Source: Dallia pectoralis (taxonomy: Eukaryota; Chordata; Actinopteri; Esociformes; Umbridae). From it: a stretch of 64,000 nt of DNA. The position numbers were made by a program, and so were the translations under genes. Positions 34,660-45,487 of this stretch are shown piece after piece. How positions within the stretch are numbered: position 1 is the stretch's first letter; the number at the start of each line of letters is the position of its first letter. Location of the stretch: assembly GCA_029465975.1 (NCBI GenBank), contig CM055761.1, forward strand, positions 8,234,529-8,298,528, written 5' to 3'. Under the pieces are notes generated by a model, which had not been told where the DNA came from, did no database searches, and saw only the letters and a list, made by a program, of their open reading frames with translations.

Positions 34660-34774
34660 CCCTCCTCCTCTCCATCTCCAGCAGTATCTGGATGCTGGTG
34701 AGAAGCTGGATGCGGTGACGGTGGTTGCCGACTCCCAGCTCCAACAGGTCCAGTTCGTTCAGATGCAGAAGGTC
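34660..34774 (-). CDS. Exon of the SAM-domain gene: second half of the SAM domain
   Basis: A 115-nt exon read right to left. The acceptor is TCACTCTTAACGCAG just above 34774 and the donor is GAGGAGGG/GTCAGT at 34660. The reading is in phase 0 at entry and leaves one base (G) at exit. It encodes DLLHLNELDLLELGVGNHRH followed by RIQLLTSIQILLEMERRR. This is the C-terminal half of a SAM domain: the D-L-x-x-L-G-(I/V)-x-x-x-x-H-R helix-4/5 signature and the long last helix. The first half is supplied by the 42741 exon, whose phase-0 donor joins Glu to Asp exactly where a SAM domain needs it. SAM domains mediate protein-protein oligomerisation in scaffolds and receptors. The in-frame TAG two codons past the donor means an unspliced message would end here. 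Confidence 0.85.
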
Positions 34775-37700
34775 CTGCGTTAAGAGTGAAAATACATGGG
34801 TGATGAATGAAGCACAGTCTACATGACATAAAGCCTTAAGTCTGCAAGATGCACCAAATTTGCAGTCTTTCTTCAGAGCCAGACAGGACAGGTTTTTTCC
34901 GGCAGTCAGGCACCAAAGACAGATTCCCTCTCAAATGAGAAGTGTTTCTTCTCTACGGTCTAATTTACAAGGCTAACACTGTAATGCTCTGCTTGCTGGT
35001 GGTATTTTCCAGACACTTTAGGCTAGTGGCTTGTTATGACTTCTAAACAAGCCACTATTGGTGGTGTCTTTACAAATGCAACTTGGTTTTATGGACTTGC
35101 TGCGTGTATTCTTTGCCAGCGCCAGAACAGATGATTTAAACGAGGGTTTAGAAGTTATCGCCTGCTGCCAGGAGCATTCCTTTAGGCTTGTCTTGACATT
35201 ACCCACGCACCCAAACTGTTCCAATAGATGCGCTCATGCACTCTGATGTTATGCGGCGTTTCTTATGTGCATTCTCAATGAACATGGAGTGAAAGCTTTG
35301 CTTTGGCCTCACGACGATAACATATTCCTTCATAACATCCAGGCAAAGTTCAAATGCCCTGCTCTCCGGTTTGCTTTGCCTTTTATCATCCCTGGGTCAG
35401 TTAGGCATTGGTCTGGACCATATTGTTTTTAGGCGGCGCAGAGTTAGTTTTCCACCCCGGTGCGTTACAGTCTTTGTCCGTGTTATTTGGCCGTTGTCCC
35501 AGTGGAATCTCGGCCAGGATCTCTGTGATCATCGGGCATTCTTCTGCTTTGTCCTGCTTCAGTTATGACAGTGGGTTTGGAGATAGAGAAAAGTGGAAAG
35601 GGGCACAGGGGCACAGGCCCAGTCAGCCTCCCAGGGCCTGCGCGTGCGTGCCTGTATATTTACATGATGCTGTCCAGATAGCGCTCCACTATGGTCCTGG
35701 TTGTTACATGCAGGTGAAGGTGCTTACTCTTAAGAGCGTTGTGTAACACACACCTGGTGGTCTGGCTAAAACCCTCTGGACGACTGTATTGCGCCTCATG
35801 GTACAGTGAAAATTGTATTTTTATACTATGTTAATATTATTTAAATTCAATTATTTTTATGGAAACTCTTGTCGAAACAGGCTTTTTGGAACTTGCAGGG
35901 ATTTTAACGTATCCCTTGACAAAAAAACTAAATAAAAATAACAATATAAAAAAATTGTGAACAAAAAGAAAACTGTTTGCGTGTAAACGAAACAGTGACG
36001 CTTATCTATGCTGAAATATAATGAGACGAAGCAGAATTTATCCTCAGGAATATGAAAGCATTCAGTGTTTAAAAGTGCTGATTCCTCTTTATTACTTACT
36101 TTAAATGATTTTTTCTCAGGCTGTACGGTCAGTTTTATCTTTTACACTCATATCTTTTGAACCTTACATTACTGCACACTTTTTAATATAGCTGATTGGA
36201 ACATCCACAAAAATCTGTGGTAGCAAAGTCTGTGCTTGAAAGAAGACTGACATGCAGATAATGGCTGTCCTCTTATGGCTATTTGCAAACATGAAAACAG
36301 GTTGTGTTATCATAACTGTATCAAATTAAATCAAATCTCTCCTCATCCAAGGACAGTTTACTAATGTGGCATTAAAGGGTTCAGCTTTGCAAGTAAAGTT
36401 TAGAAAAAGGACGGTCCATAAGACAAAACGTATCTCCCCGATTTCTCCCTTAATTCCACCACTAATGGAGAAGTAATGGATGTTTCATTAGCTCTCCATT
36501 ATCACTGTTTTACATTACTGGTGGGTCTTGTGAATCAACGGTTCATTGGAATAACTCAATTCCAGCCGCATCTAGAGGCCATTGATCTGAGCGCTCAATA
36601 AACTCTGTTACACTCTTTTATTTGGAGATCTAAAAAGCTCCACCGGACATCTCTGGACTGTAATGTTTCACTGGCTTGTGCAACTAAGACGAACAGAAGC
36701 GTTTTCAACGTTATCGTTTGGACCGTATATAATGTTAAATCTCCGTTGGCAATGGTAATATGCCAGAGAACCCCCCCCCACACACACACACACACACAGT
36801 TACTGCAGTGTGAATACATTGGGACTATCTATGCAGTGATGCATGAGGTCTGGGTTCAGTAGTCAAAGGAGTCCGTTGTCAGACAATCACAGTAATGAAC
36901 GGTGCATTACTCATTGTAGAGGTTCCAGTTAGTAGCCATAAAAACTTGCTCTTGTTGCATTTGGACCGGCACTTGTTTGATGGAAGGCCGGCGTGTCAAA
37001 TAAAACAAACGGTTCGTTTTGATGCATCCGGGTTAAGGGGCGAGTCACTCGTTACACCTTTCTCCTAGCTAAGTGTTTCCGTTGCAAATCTGAATAGACA
37101 AGTACTTTTAAATGGCTGTCTTAGTTAGGCTTGTTAATGTGAAAAGACTCTAAATCTAATACTTTTCTGTGCCGTGAGACCCAGACTGAAGAAGAAGTCA
37201 GACTTCTGAAAGGTTCTGCGCTTCTTCAAAAAAAAAAAATATGCAATGCAAAGTTTTCTGGCATTGAGCTTACATCCCAGATCAAACTTGGCTATCTAAT
37301 GTAGCCTTATTTACAGTACTATGTGAAGACATTAGATACTGCCAGTACATCACCGAATAACATTATTACCAAAACAGAAGTGGGACAAAGGGGTCAGAGT
37401 GGCCAAAGATATGACATCATGCTCCGATTACCACAACAAGCATTATGTCATCGTGAAGTACAAGTCGCTGCAATATGGAGTTCTTAGACAAGCGTGCAGA
37501 TCCTTTTTCTTTTAATGACTTCTCACTGACATGATCTCCAGCAACTTAAAAGACAGCTGACAAGCTTATTAGAACGTCTAGTTTAACAGACTACAAACTC
37601 TGGGTTTCTCTATCCAGGAGAAATATCAAAGACAACAGCCTGAGGCCGGCCCGAACTGCTAGGTTTTCTCTTTCACTTGGTGTCATAGATGAAATACAAT

Positions 37701-38100
37701 CATTCTTTATTGAGATGGAGAGCAGATAACTTAGCGGTTAAAGCATCTGACCAGAAACCACGGTTGCTAGATCAAATCTCCATGACAGACAGGTAACCCT
37801 AATGGTACCCTGGGTGTCCAGTTTTAACCCTGCACCCACCTCTTGGGATTCAAATGTACATTTAGTTTGAATCTTTTGTTTATTGATGAATACAAAGACT
37901 TAATTCTAAATGAATGTTAGTTAACTCTTCACGTAAGAACAACACACTAAGTGAAGCTAAACAGGGTCAATGTTAGGAAGAAAGGGCAAACTCTGGACTG
38001 GCTTTTGTCAAAGTAAACTTTTGCAACAGCCAGAGTTAGTCTGCTAGGTCTTAAAGCTAACAGATCTAAGTGGGTGTCATAAATCCTCAGGAATTATAAG
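34775..38100. other. Intron DNA between the two SAM half-exons
   Basis: Mostly single-copy. Holds a short CA run after a C-run (36771-36799), an A-run at 37226-37240 and the SINE-like element at 37715-37830. Two frames at 35018-35246 overlap on opposite strands and are not supported. No further exon seen. Confidence 0.5.
37715..37830 (+). mobile_element. tRNA-derived SINE remnant
   Basis: A tRNA-like head: A-box-like TTAGCGGTTAAAGC (37731), then CTGACCAGAAACCACGGTTG and a B-box-like GGTTGCTAGATCAAATCTC (about 37763). The order and spacing (about 35 bases between boxes) fit Pol III promoters of fish SINEs. The B box deviates from GGTTCGANNCC. The tail is unclear. Confidence 0.5.
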
Positions 38101-38106
38101 GTTCTC

Positions 38107-38385
38107 TTGGAGGACTGCAGGCAAACTTGCCTTGGCGAAGATAACTATCGGAAGATTGGAAGTGGTTCACCACAGTGTTATACATTTTGTCACCAATGCC
38201 CCATACAACACCCACCACTGCAACCTTTATGCATGTGTCGGCTGGCCGTCATTAAACAATCGGCATTTAACTCATTGGTAACAATTTCTTTACAAGTCTC
38301 TGCTATGCATAGTCTGAACATTATAGCTCTCTGGTCACCATTGCTCTACCCACCTGCAGTCTACGCTCAAGCAGGTACATTGCAT
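38107..38385 (+). pseudogene. L2 retrotransposon copy 4, 5' part, split by a Tc1/mariner element
   Basis: Matches copy 1 from AAACTTGCCTTGG (near 8658) to GTACATTGCAT (near 8971), with words such as CACAGTGTTATA and ACAACACCCACCACTGCAAC. It stops at the TA at 38386 and resumes at 40612, giving a clean empty-site comparison with copy 1. Confidence 0.85.
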
Positions 38386-38876
38386 TACAGTTTTTTCCAA
38401 ATGATAAAACACAATTTTGGAAACTAGGCTCGTTTTATCAAAATACTTAACACAAATCACAAAACCACACACCAAAACTGCAAAATACCTCATATATCCT
38501 GTAAAATGAAGCACTGCGATCAAAACTACAAATAACATTATCAAAATCAAACTTTTCTCACACACACTTCCTTCATATTACCAGATTTGTGTCTAACCAA
38601 CTACACATTGTTGGGCGTAATGAAAAACACTCTCATCTTTAGTATGCTTTGCCATAATACTGAAAGTGTTCAACTTGTAGAAAATTCTTCAAATACACAC
38701 ATGCTGTTGAAACATTCATTTTTATTTTTCACCAAACAAGTCAGTGCAACATATGCACAGCAAATATATTTGCACTGGAGTGAACAACAATATGCTCACA
38801 AAAAACAGTGAACTGAAAAAATTGCAGACAAAATATACTGTACAAATATATAGAACAAAAAGAGGCAAAAAAATAA

Positions 38877-39422
38877 TTAGGGAGCATCTTGCCTCACAGC
38901 TGGGTCTGGCCACAATGCCTCGTCCACATCACAGCCAATATCTTCCCTTGCCAGACATCGAGGGAAGAAACGCCTTGAGTGCCTTATCCATCCCTGAATC
39001 GCACCCACATCCATGTCATCACATGCCTCTTCCATAGCCTGCACAAGAGGCATGCGCACAAAGGGCTGCCGGTCGTATACCTTCCACCGCCATGCCGTAA
39101 ACAACTCTTCTATGGGGTTCAGAAATGGTGAGTATGGTGGGAGGTATTGCACGAGAAATGGTGGGAGGTCAGCAAACCAGTTCTGGACTAGGGCTGCACG
39201 ATGAAAGCTCACGTTGTCCCATACTACAACGTACCGGTTTCTTTGATGGTCTGCATCATTCAGAGGCTCTGGTGGTATGAGAATGTTGTGGAGTCTGTCC
39301 AGAAATGTGAGAATATGGGCTGTGTTGTACGGTCCAAGTTTGGCATGACGGTGGAGGACACCATGCATATTGGAGATGGCAGCGCACATTGTGATGTTCC
39401 CACCACGTTGGCCAGGAACATC
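38877..39422 (-). pseudogene. IS630/Tc1-type DDE transposase, C-terminal half
   Basis: From 39422 the frame reads DVPGQRGGNITMCAAISNMH, the conserved G-x-R-G-G-N-(I/V)-T block, then runs open to 38877 for about 180 residues. Counting from the Met at 39389, the second catalytic Asp is residue 58 (VVVWDNVSFH) and the third acidic residue is Glu 94 (YSPFLNPIEELF), with 35 residues between, a D35E arrangement. LPPYSPFLNPIEE is the family signature. The C-terminus (WIRHSRRFFPRCLAREDI) is intact. The DNA-binding half and first catalytic Asp are missing: the gene is cut just upstream of DVPGQ and replaced by the CT-rich array. It therefore cannot transpose, yet the kept half has no stop, so the loss may be recent. 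Confidence 0.85.
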
Positions 39423-39435
39423 TATATGAATGAAT

Positions 39436-40190
39436 TACCACTCATTCTTCCTCCCCCTCTCATTCTCTCTCTTCTCTCTCTCCCTCTCCCTCTATCAGCT
39501 CTTCCCCTACCTCTCATTCTTCCTCCCCCTCTCTCTCTCTCTCTCTCTCCCCCTCTCCCTCTATCAGCTCTACCTCTACCTCTCATTCTTCCTCCCCCTC
39601 TCTCTCTCTCTCTCTCTCTCCCCCTCTCCCTCTATCAGCTCTTCCCCTACCTCTCATTCTTCCTCCCCCTCTCTCTCTTCTCTCTCTCCCCCTCTCCCTC
39701 TACCAGCTCTACCCCTACCTCTCATTCTTCCTCCCCCTCTCTCTCTCTCTCTCTCCTCTCTCTCCCCCTCTCCCTCTATCAGCTCTTCCCCTACCTCTCA
39801 TTCTTCCTCCCCCTCTCATTCTCTCTCTCTCTCTTCTCTCTCCCCCTCTCCCTCTATCAGCTCTACCCCTACCTCTCATTCTTCCTCCCCCTCTCATTCT
39901 CTCTCTCTCTCTTCTCTCTCCCCCTCTCCCTCTATCAGCTCTACCCCTACCTCTCATTCTTCCTCCCCCTCTCATTCTCTCTTCTCTCTCTCCCTCTACC
40001 AGCTCTTCCTCTACCTCTCATTCTTCCTCCCCCTCTCCCTCTCTCTCTCTCTCCTCTCTCTCCCCCTCTCCCTCTACCAGCTCTACCCCTACCTCTCATT
40101 CTTCCTCCCCCTCTCATTCTCTCTCTCTCTCTTCTCTCTCTCCCCCTCTCCCTCTGTCAGCTCTTCCTCTACCTCTCATTCTTCCTCCCC
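39436..40190. repeat. CT-rich minisatellite of about 65-85 bp units
   Basis: CATTCTTCCTCCCCCTCT recurs nine or more times, each followed by CT runs of varying length, CCCCTCTCCCTCTA and CAGCTCTACCCCTACCTCT. One strand is nearly all pyrimidine for 750 bases, so triplex (H-DNA) structure is possible. It opens frames of about 300 codons in plus frames that read Leu/Ser/Pro only. Those are not genes. Confidence 0.95.
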
Positions 40191-40613
40191 CTCTCATTCG
40201 CACCATCCCTCTTCCTCTTCCTGCATTGTCTTCCATTGTTGTTGTAAAGCAAACGGTGGTCACCTGTGGTCTTTTTATAGTGCTTACTTCCTGATTGAAG
40301 TGGTAACAATTTACCATTGAGGTGTTTGGCCAGGTAACACATGTATTGGCCAATTAGATCATGTAGTGTCATTTTGAATGGCAGTGTTTTGAAATGGCAA
40401 ACATGTGACTTTATGTCAGATTGTTGTGTCTTATGCAGAGAACCGTGTTCAGTGCATTTAAAAAGTGCCATTTTGAATTGCAAATTGTGTGTAAAGCAGA
40501 AAATGTGTTTACACTTTTGGAGACTTGAGAAGAGGTTTTGCACTCTGAGTGTCAGTTTAAATAATTGTGCTGTGCATGTCATTTTAGTGTGTTAGCAATT
40601 GGAAAAAACTGTA

Positions 40614-41150
40614 ATCACCTCGAAAGTCTGCACATCGTTTAGCTGCCAATTCTTCCAGTTTTTTAGCGGCCAATTTTAGGAAACTTGAACCCCTTCCTCA
40701 TCCATTGCCATCCAACTACTCCTGTCTGAACTCTTGTCCGATCACTACACATGTTTGAATTACTCTATTTGCTCAGGCATGCTCAAATGGTCTTTCTCCC
40801 AAAACCATGGACATATAATCTGTGCACCCTAATGATCCACCTGATGGATACACTTTCACTTTTGGCATTCTATATATAGCTACTCGTTTGTATTTTATAA
40901 AGAGGTTATAGCCTTATCAATGCTGCTCAAGTGATCTACTTATACCTCATGCTGTATTATCTGTATATTGACTCTCCACTTGATCCTGTATTGCCTTGTA
41001 GAATCCCAATGCTATTTGCACTCTTGTGCTCTGTGTATTTATTGTGTAAATGTATGTTGTCTTGCACGGTTCGGCTTTATCTTGGTCAGGTCGCCGTTGC
41101 ACATGAGAATTTTGCACCTACCTGGTTAGATAAAGGTTAAATAAAATTAA
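40614..41150 (+). pseudogene. L2 copy 4, 3' part with intact tail
   Basis: Continues ATCACCTCGAAAGTCTGCAC as in copy 1 at 8978. Ends TATCTTGGTCAGGTCGCCGT (near 41079) and CTACCTGGTTAGATAAAGGTTAAATAAA. It shares the terminus with copy 1. Confidence 0.85.
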
Positions 41151-41204
41151 AATATTAAATGCAGAGCTGTCTGCTTAGCAGTAGGAATCATCGGGGATAT
41201 GGAT

Positions 41205-42315
41205 ATGCCATAGAGAGGTGAAAGGAACTGTTAGGATGGGGAAATGGGAGGTGGAGAGTGAGTAGCAGACAGGGGAAGGAGATCAGGGGAGGTGGTCAGG
41301 AAGAGTGAGTAGCAGACAGGGGAGGTGATCAGGGAGAGTGAGTAGCAGACAGGGGAAGGAGATCAGGGGAGGTGGTCAGGGGAGGTGATCAGGGAGAGTG
41401 AGTAGCAGACAGGGGAGGTGATCAGGGAGAGTGAGTAGCAGACAGGGGAGGTGATCAGGGAGAGTGAGTAGCAGACAGGGGAAGGAGATCAGGGGAGGTG
41501 GTCAGGGAGGTGATCAGGGAGAGTGAGTAGCAGACAGGGAGGTGATCAGGGAGAGTGAGTAGCAGACAGGGGAGGTGATCAGGAGAGTGAGTAGCAGACA
41601 GGGGAGGTGATCAGGAGAGTGAGTAGCAGACAGGGGAGGTGGTCAGGAGAGTGAGTAGCAGACAGGGGAGGTGATCAGGGAGGTGGTCAGGAGGTGATCA
41701 GGAAGAGTGAGTAGCAGACAGGGCAGGTGATCAGGGAGAGTGAGTAGCAGACAGGGGAGGTGATCAGGGAGAGTGAGTAGCAGACAGGGGAGGTGGTCAG
41801 GGGAGGTGATCAGGAAGAGTGAGTAGCAGACAGGGGAGGTGATCAGGGAGAGTGAGTAGCAGACAGGGGAGGTGATCAGGGAGAGTGAGTAGCAGACAGG
41901 GGAGGTGGTCAGGGAGAGTGAGTAGCAGACAGGGGAAGGAGATCTGGGGAGGTGATCAGGAAGAGTGAGTAGCAGACAGGGGAGGTGATCAGGGAGAGTG
42001 AGTAGCAGACAGGGGAGGTGATCAGGGAGAGTGAGTAGCAGACAGGGGAAGGAGATCAGGGGAGGTGGTCAGGGGAGGTGATCAGGGAGAGTGAGTAGCA
42101 GACAGGGGAGGTGATCAGGGAGAGTGAGTAGCAGACAGGGGAGGTGATCAGGGAGAGTGAGTAGCAGACAGGGGAGGTGATCAGGGAGAGTGAGTAGCAG
42201 ACAGGGGAGGTGATCAGGGAGAGTGAGTAGCAGACAGGGGAGGTGATCAGGGAGAGTGAGTAGCAGGAAAGGGAAGGAGATCAGGGAGAGTGAGTAGCAG
42301 GAAAGGGAAGGAAGT
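41205..42315. repeat. 34-bp minisatellite, first copy of the block, about 1.1 kb
   Basis: The unit is GAGGTGATCAGGGAGAGTGA followed by GTAGCAGACAGGGG. Variants are GGAAGGAGATCAGGGG and shortened units lacking the AGAGTGAGTAGCAG part. Unit types alternate irregularly. The last two units have GGAAAGGGAAGG. The same array starts the second direct block at 47490. Confidence 0.95.
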
Positions 42316-42387
42316 GTGATGGCAGCCAAGAAAAAGGAGACAGAGTTTTGGGGGCGTTCAGGAAAGGGAATGTATGCAGAAGCCGAG

Positions 42388-42390
<3 letters not shown>

Positions 42391-42428
<38 letters not shown>
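42391..42428. repeat. GT microsatellite
   Basis: About 19 pure GT units. The second direct block has the same run at 48340-48379 with nearly the same length. Confidence 0.95.
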
Positions 42429-42429
<1 letters not shown>

Positions 42430-42740
42430 TTCACATCCATGTGTGCAGTACAGATAGGGAACTGTGTCAGTCCTCACAAATAGTCAATCCTGAAAAATAT
42501 GTTAAAATGCAAACGTTTCCCATTACTATTAGTTATAATGTAACAATTGGTGGTTACTTTCAATTTTGAGGCTTTGAGCATGGTAATGGGCTAGGTTCAC
42601 TTCGGTCATAAAAACGTGCTTATGGAGGCTAACATTAGAGCACGCTTAGGGTTCAGATGAGGGTCAATGGCTGGGGCACAGAGAATATGGATTTCTGGGT
42701 CAAGGGTAGGTCTCAGATTCCCAGAAGGATAAAAAGATAC

Positions 42741-42830
42741 CTCAACACCGTCATATTCCTGGTCGAACAGCGTGCAGTACTGCGCCAGGCCCAGCTGACT
42801 GAGCCACGTTGGGATAGCCAGGTGCTTCAT
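42741..42830 (-). CDS. Exon of the SAM-domain gene: first half of the SAM domain (block copy 1)
   Basis: Read right to left, the donor is GGTGTTGAG/GTATCT with the exon ending at 42741. It encodes MKHLAIPTWLSQLGLAQYCT then LFDQEYDGVE. This is the N-terminal half of a SAM domain: the x-x-W-L-x-x-L-G-L-x-x-Y-x-x-x-F signature and the E-Y-D-G helix-2 region. It leaves in phase 0 and joins the 34660-34774 exon. The 5' limit is uncertain. The strongest acceptor (TTTCTCCTCAG, exon from 42885) puts a TGA in this frame right at the exon start, so either Met at 42830 is the initiator of a first coding exon, or splicing uses a later AG (for example GCCTGCAG before 42831). A near-identical copy is at 48692-48781. 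Confidence 0.75.
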
Positions 42831-42885
42831 GCTGCAGGCACCCAGCCAGCCTGTCCCTCCACTGCCTCTATGGACCTCGGGTCAC

Positions 42886-44622
42886 CTGAGGAGAAAGCCC
42901 GGCATAACATCCCCATTACAATCCACTCAGAAAGGCTGCTACGTGTGTTTGCGGCGAACGCTAAAAGGTGGCAATAAATTAAAACCACATTAAAGGATCT
43001 AAATACAGACTGCAGCATTAGATTTTATTTCTGCCAGAAGAGGAATTTAGTCAGAGGTGCAATCTGAATAGATTTATTCATCAGCCACATCGGTTTGACA
43101 AGATTCTGCTCAATATGTGATTTACTGAACGGTAATGGGTTATAAATTCAGTATAACATTGTTTTACTCAACATAACAGAGATTTACAGTGCAAATATAA
43201 CTCACACCCATGAAAAAGATGGCTGCTGTCCCATTCACTATTAACGAAAATTCATTTGTAAATAATGTAGTTCAGATAGGTTGAGCTTCTTAAAGTAATA
43301 CCGTGTATAATGTACGGATTATGTTGTAAGCAATATCACTTTAATAACTTGGCAAAGAACATTTTCAATCAATTGAAATGGCCATTGGATAAAGGCCAGT
43401 CGGTGATCGATTCTTAGGCTGAGTGCTACTGCACAGTTCCAGCGCAAGTGTTTTCTTCACAGTGCTCAGATCAGCCCAGACTCCATCCGTCCTACAGCCA
43501 TACCAGACTCACACACTAACCGGCAGATAGCTTTATCATTTTATAATCTGTAATACAGCAACAACGTTGAAAAATGTCCCATAAACAATCACTTCTTTCA
43601 AACTTATTTCATTTCAAACTTCACATTTCAGTAGTACAGTGCAGGCTACTGAATGTAATTACTATATCAGTCAAATCCTTGCTTTAAAAAGTTGTACTGT
43701 ATGGACGGTTTTGATGATTTTGTCTTTTAACCCAGCTTTATCTCAAGTCGGGACAAGACGAATCCCTTCTTGTCTTACATCCATATTTATCACATTACAG
43801 CTTTATCAATGCCTAATGACAATTGTTACTGATACAGGAAGCACATAATTAAAACATTTGCCTTCTCTCCACTCCATCCCTCGTGTCCCGGACTAACTGC
43901 AATAAGACCTCGCTCTACATGCTCAAACAATGTTCCGATCCAGGCTCACAGTGTGGGTCATAAACCCAAAAGGACACAAAGAGGTGGCAAATATGGAGTC
44001 GGTTAAATCCAACCGGCAGTTATTTCCCCCAGCTGAGCCCACTGACTGGGATGGAGCTCCCGGGTGAAGCAATTGGCAAAGTAAAACAACTTAAATCAGC
44101 CCCCCGTTCGTCTTAATTATGAATGTCAATGTCAAACAGAACACAGGAGAGAGCACTGCTTCTTCACACCCCTTCAGACAGCAATAGCTGAGCGGGCTGT
44201 TCCCATTGTCCTGTTGATTCTGGGTAATTATCCAATGGTCTCAGCCAGCCAGTCATTAGCATCATTACAGTTTCACAGTTCCACACACAAACACACAGGA
44301 AATGCCGTTGCCTCAGAATACACAACCATTTGGCACAATGCAACGAACCAAGCTGTTAGGAAATGCCCGTCCTACATGTAATTCGTCTAACAACACCGTA
44401 AACCGTTGTTTGTTGTCCGGTAAAACATGTAAAACCCGATGACAACCAAACATCCATACTAAGGCAGAGGATATGATTCACTGTGTGCTTTAGGTCCTGT
44501 TGCCCTAGGCATGACATCCACAACAACAACACAATCCCATTAGGAGCCATAGGCGCCACGGAGTGGGCTGGGGTTTCATTAGGTCCCTTCTGCCGACTCA
44601 ATCACGCTAAGTGATTTCACAC
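42886..44622. other. Non-coding DNA of block copy 1
   Basis: Single-copy-like DNA apart from its repetition at 48837-50580 and, inverted and degraded, within 45950-47487. Short frames (43639-43848, 44356-44601) recur in the other block only because the DNA is duplicated. Confidence 0.6.
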
Positions 44623-45487
44623 GCTCGCGCCAATTACAGAGGTATCACACTCCTCAGCCTCCCTGGTAAAGTGTACTCCAAAGTGCTGGAAAGGAGGGTT
44701 CGGCCAATAGTCGAACCTCAGATTGAAGAGGAACAATGCGGTTTTCGTCCTGGCCGGGGAACCACGGACCAGCTCTTTACTCTCGCAAGGATCCTGGAGG
44801 GGGCCTGGGAGTATGCCCATCCAGTCTGCATGTGTTTTGTGGATCTGGAGAAGGCGTATGACCGGGTACCCCGGGATCTTTTGTGGGAGGTGCTGCGGGA
44901 GTATGGGGTGAGGGGGTCTCTTCTCAGGGCCATCCAATCTCTGTACGCTCAAAGCATGAGCTGTGTCCGTATCCTCGGCAGTAAGTCGGATTCGTTCCCG
45001 GTGGGGGTTGGCCTCCGCCAGGGCTGCGCTTTGTCACCAATCCTGTTTGTAATATTCATGGACAGGATATCAAGGCGTAGTCATGGGGGGGAGGGGTTCC
45101 CGTTCGGTGGGCTGATGGTCACATCACTGCTTTTGATGGCCTCATCGGTCGGTGACCTTCAGCACTCACTGGATCGGTTTCGCAGCCGAGTGTGAAGCGG
45201 CTGGGATGAGGGTTAGCACCTCTAAATCTGAGGCCATGACTCTCAGCAGGAAACCGGTGGAGTGCCTACTCCGGGTAGGGAATGAGTCCTTACTCCAAGT
45301 GAAGGAGTTCAAGTACCTCGGGGTCTTGTTCGCGAGTGAGGGAACAATGGAGCGGGAGATTGGTCGGAGGATCGGAGCAGCGGGGGCGGTGTTGCATTCG
45401 CTTCACCGCACCGTTGTGACGAAAAGAGAGCTGAGCCGAAAGGCAAAGCTTTCGATCTACCGGTCAATCTTTGTTCCTACCCTCACC
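44623..45487 (+). pseudogene. Non-LTR retrotransposon reverse transcriptase, block copy 1, cut at 45487
   Basis: Encodes a reverse transcriptase core: NYRGITLLSLPGKVYSKVLE, EEQCGFRPGRGTTDQLFTLA, the palm block MCFVDLEKAYDRVPRDLLWE with its catalytic Asp, and VGLRQGCALSPILFVIFMDR. It is 5'-truncated before the N-Y-R-G block. The F-A-D-D catalytic box is deleted: the sequence goes straight from GGLMVTSLL to LMASSVGDLQHSL. One extra T near 45180 then shifts frame into RFAAECEAAGMRVSTSKSEA. It breaks off at CCTACCCTCACC, where the inverted copy starts. A fish LINE distinct from L2; I do not assign the clade. Confidence 0.85.

Larger units (their letters stand above)
38388..40611 (-). mobile_element. 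2.2-kb Tc1/mariner-type transposon inserted in an L2 copy
   Basis: Ends are CAGTTTTTTCCAAATG (38388) and its near-complement CAATTGGAAAAAACTG (to 40611), flanked by TA on both sides (38386-38387, 40612-40613). Copy 1 of L2 shows the unoccupied site as TTGCATCAATCACC, and the occupied one rejoins as TTGCAT-TA-ATCACC, so the boundaries are exact. It carries the 3' half of a transposase gene on the minus strand. A 760-bp CT-rich array sits where the 5' half should be. The right flank (40200-40600) is the element's untranslated end. Confidence 0.9.

Noticed and set aside
37731..37785. Functional tRNA gene
   Set aside because: A- and B-box-like words exist, but no cloverleaf, a poor B box and no terminator; better explained as a SINE head.
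39201..40320. Plus-strand frames of 348 and 296 codons, longest in the window
   Set aside because: They run through the CT-rich minisatellite and read only Leu, Ser and Pro. Several frames are open at once, as expected from a pyrimidine repeat without stops.
42069..42440. Minus-strand frame of 123 codons with LLLTLPDHLPC repeats
   Set aside because: A translation of the 34-bp minisatellite where units of varied length happen to keep a frame.
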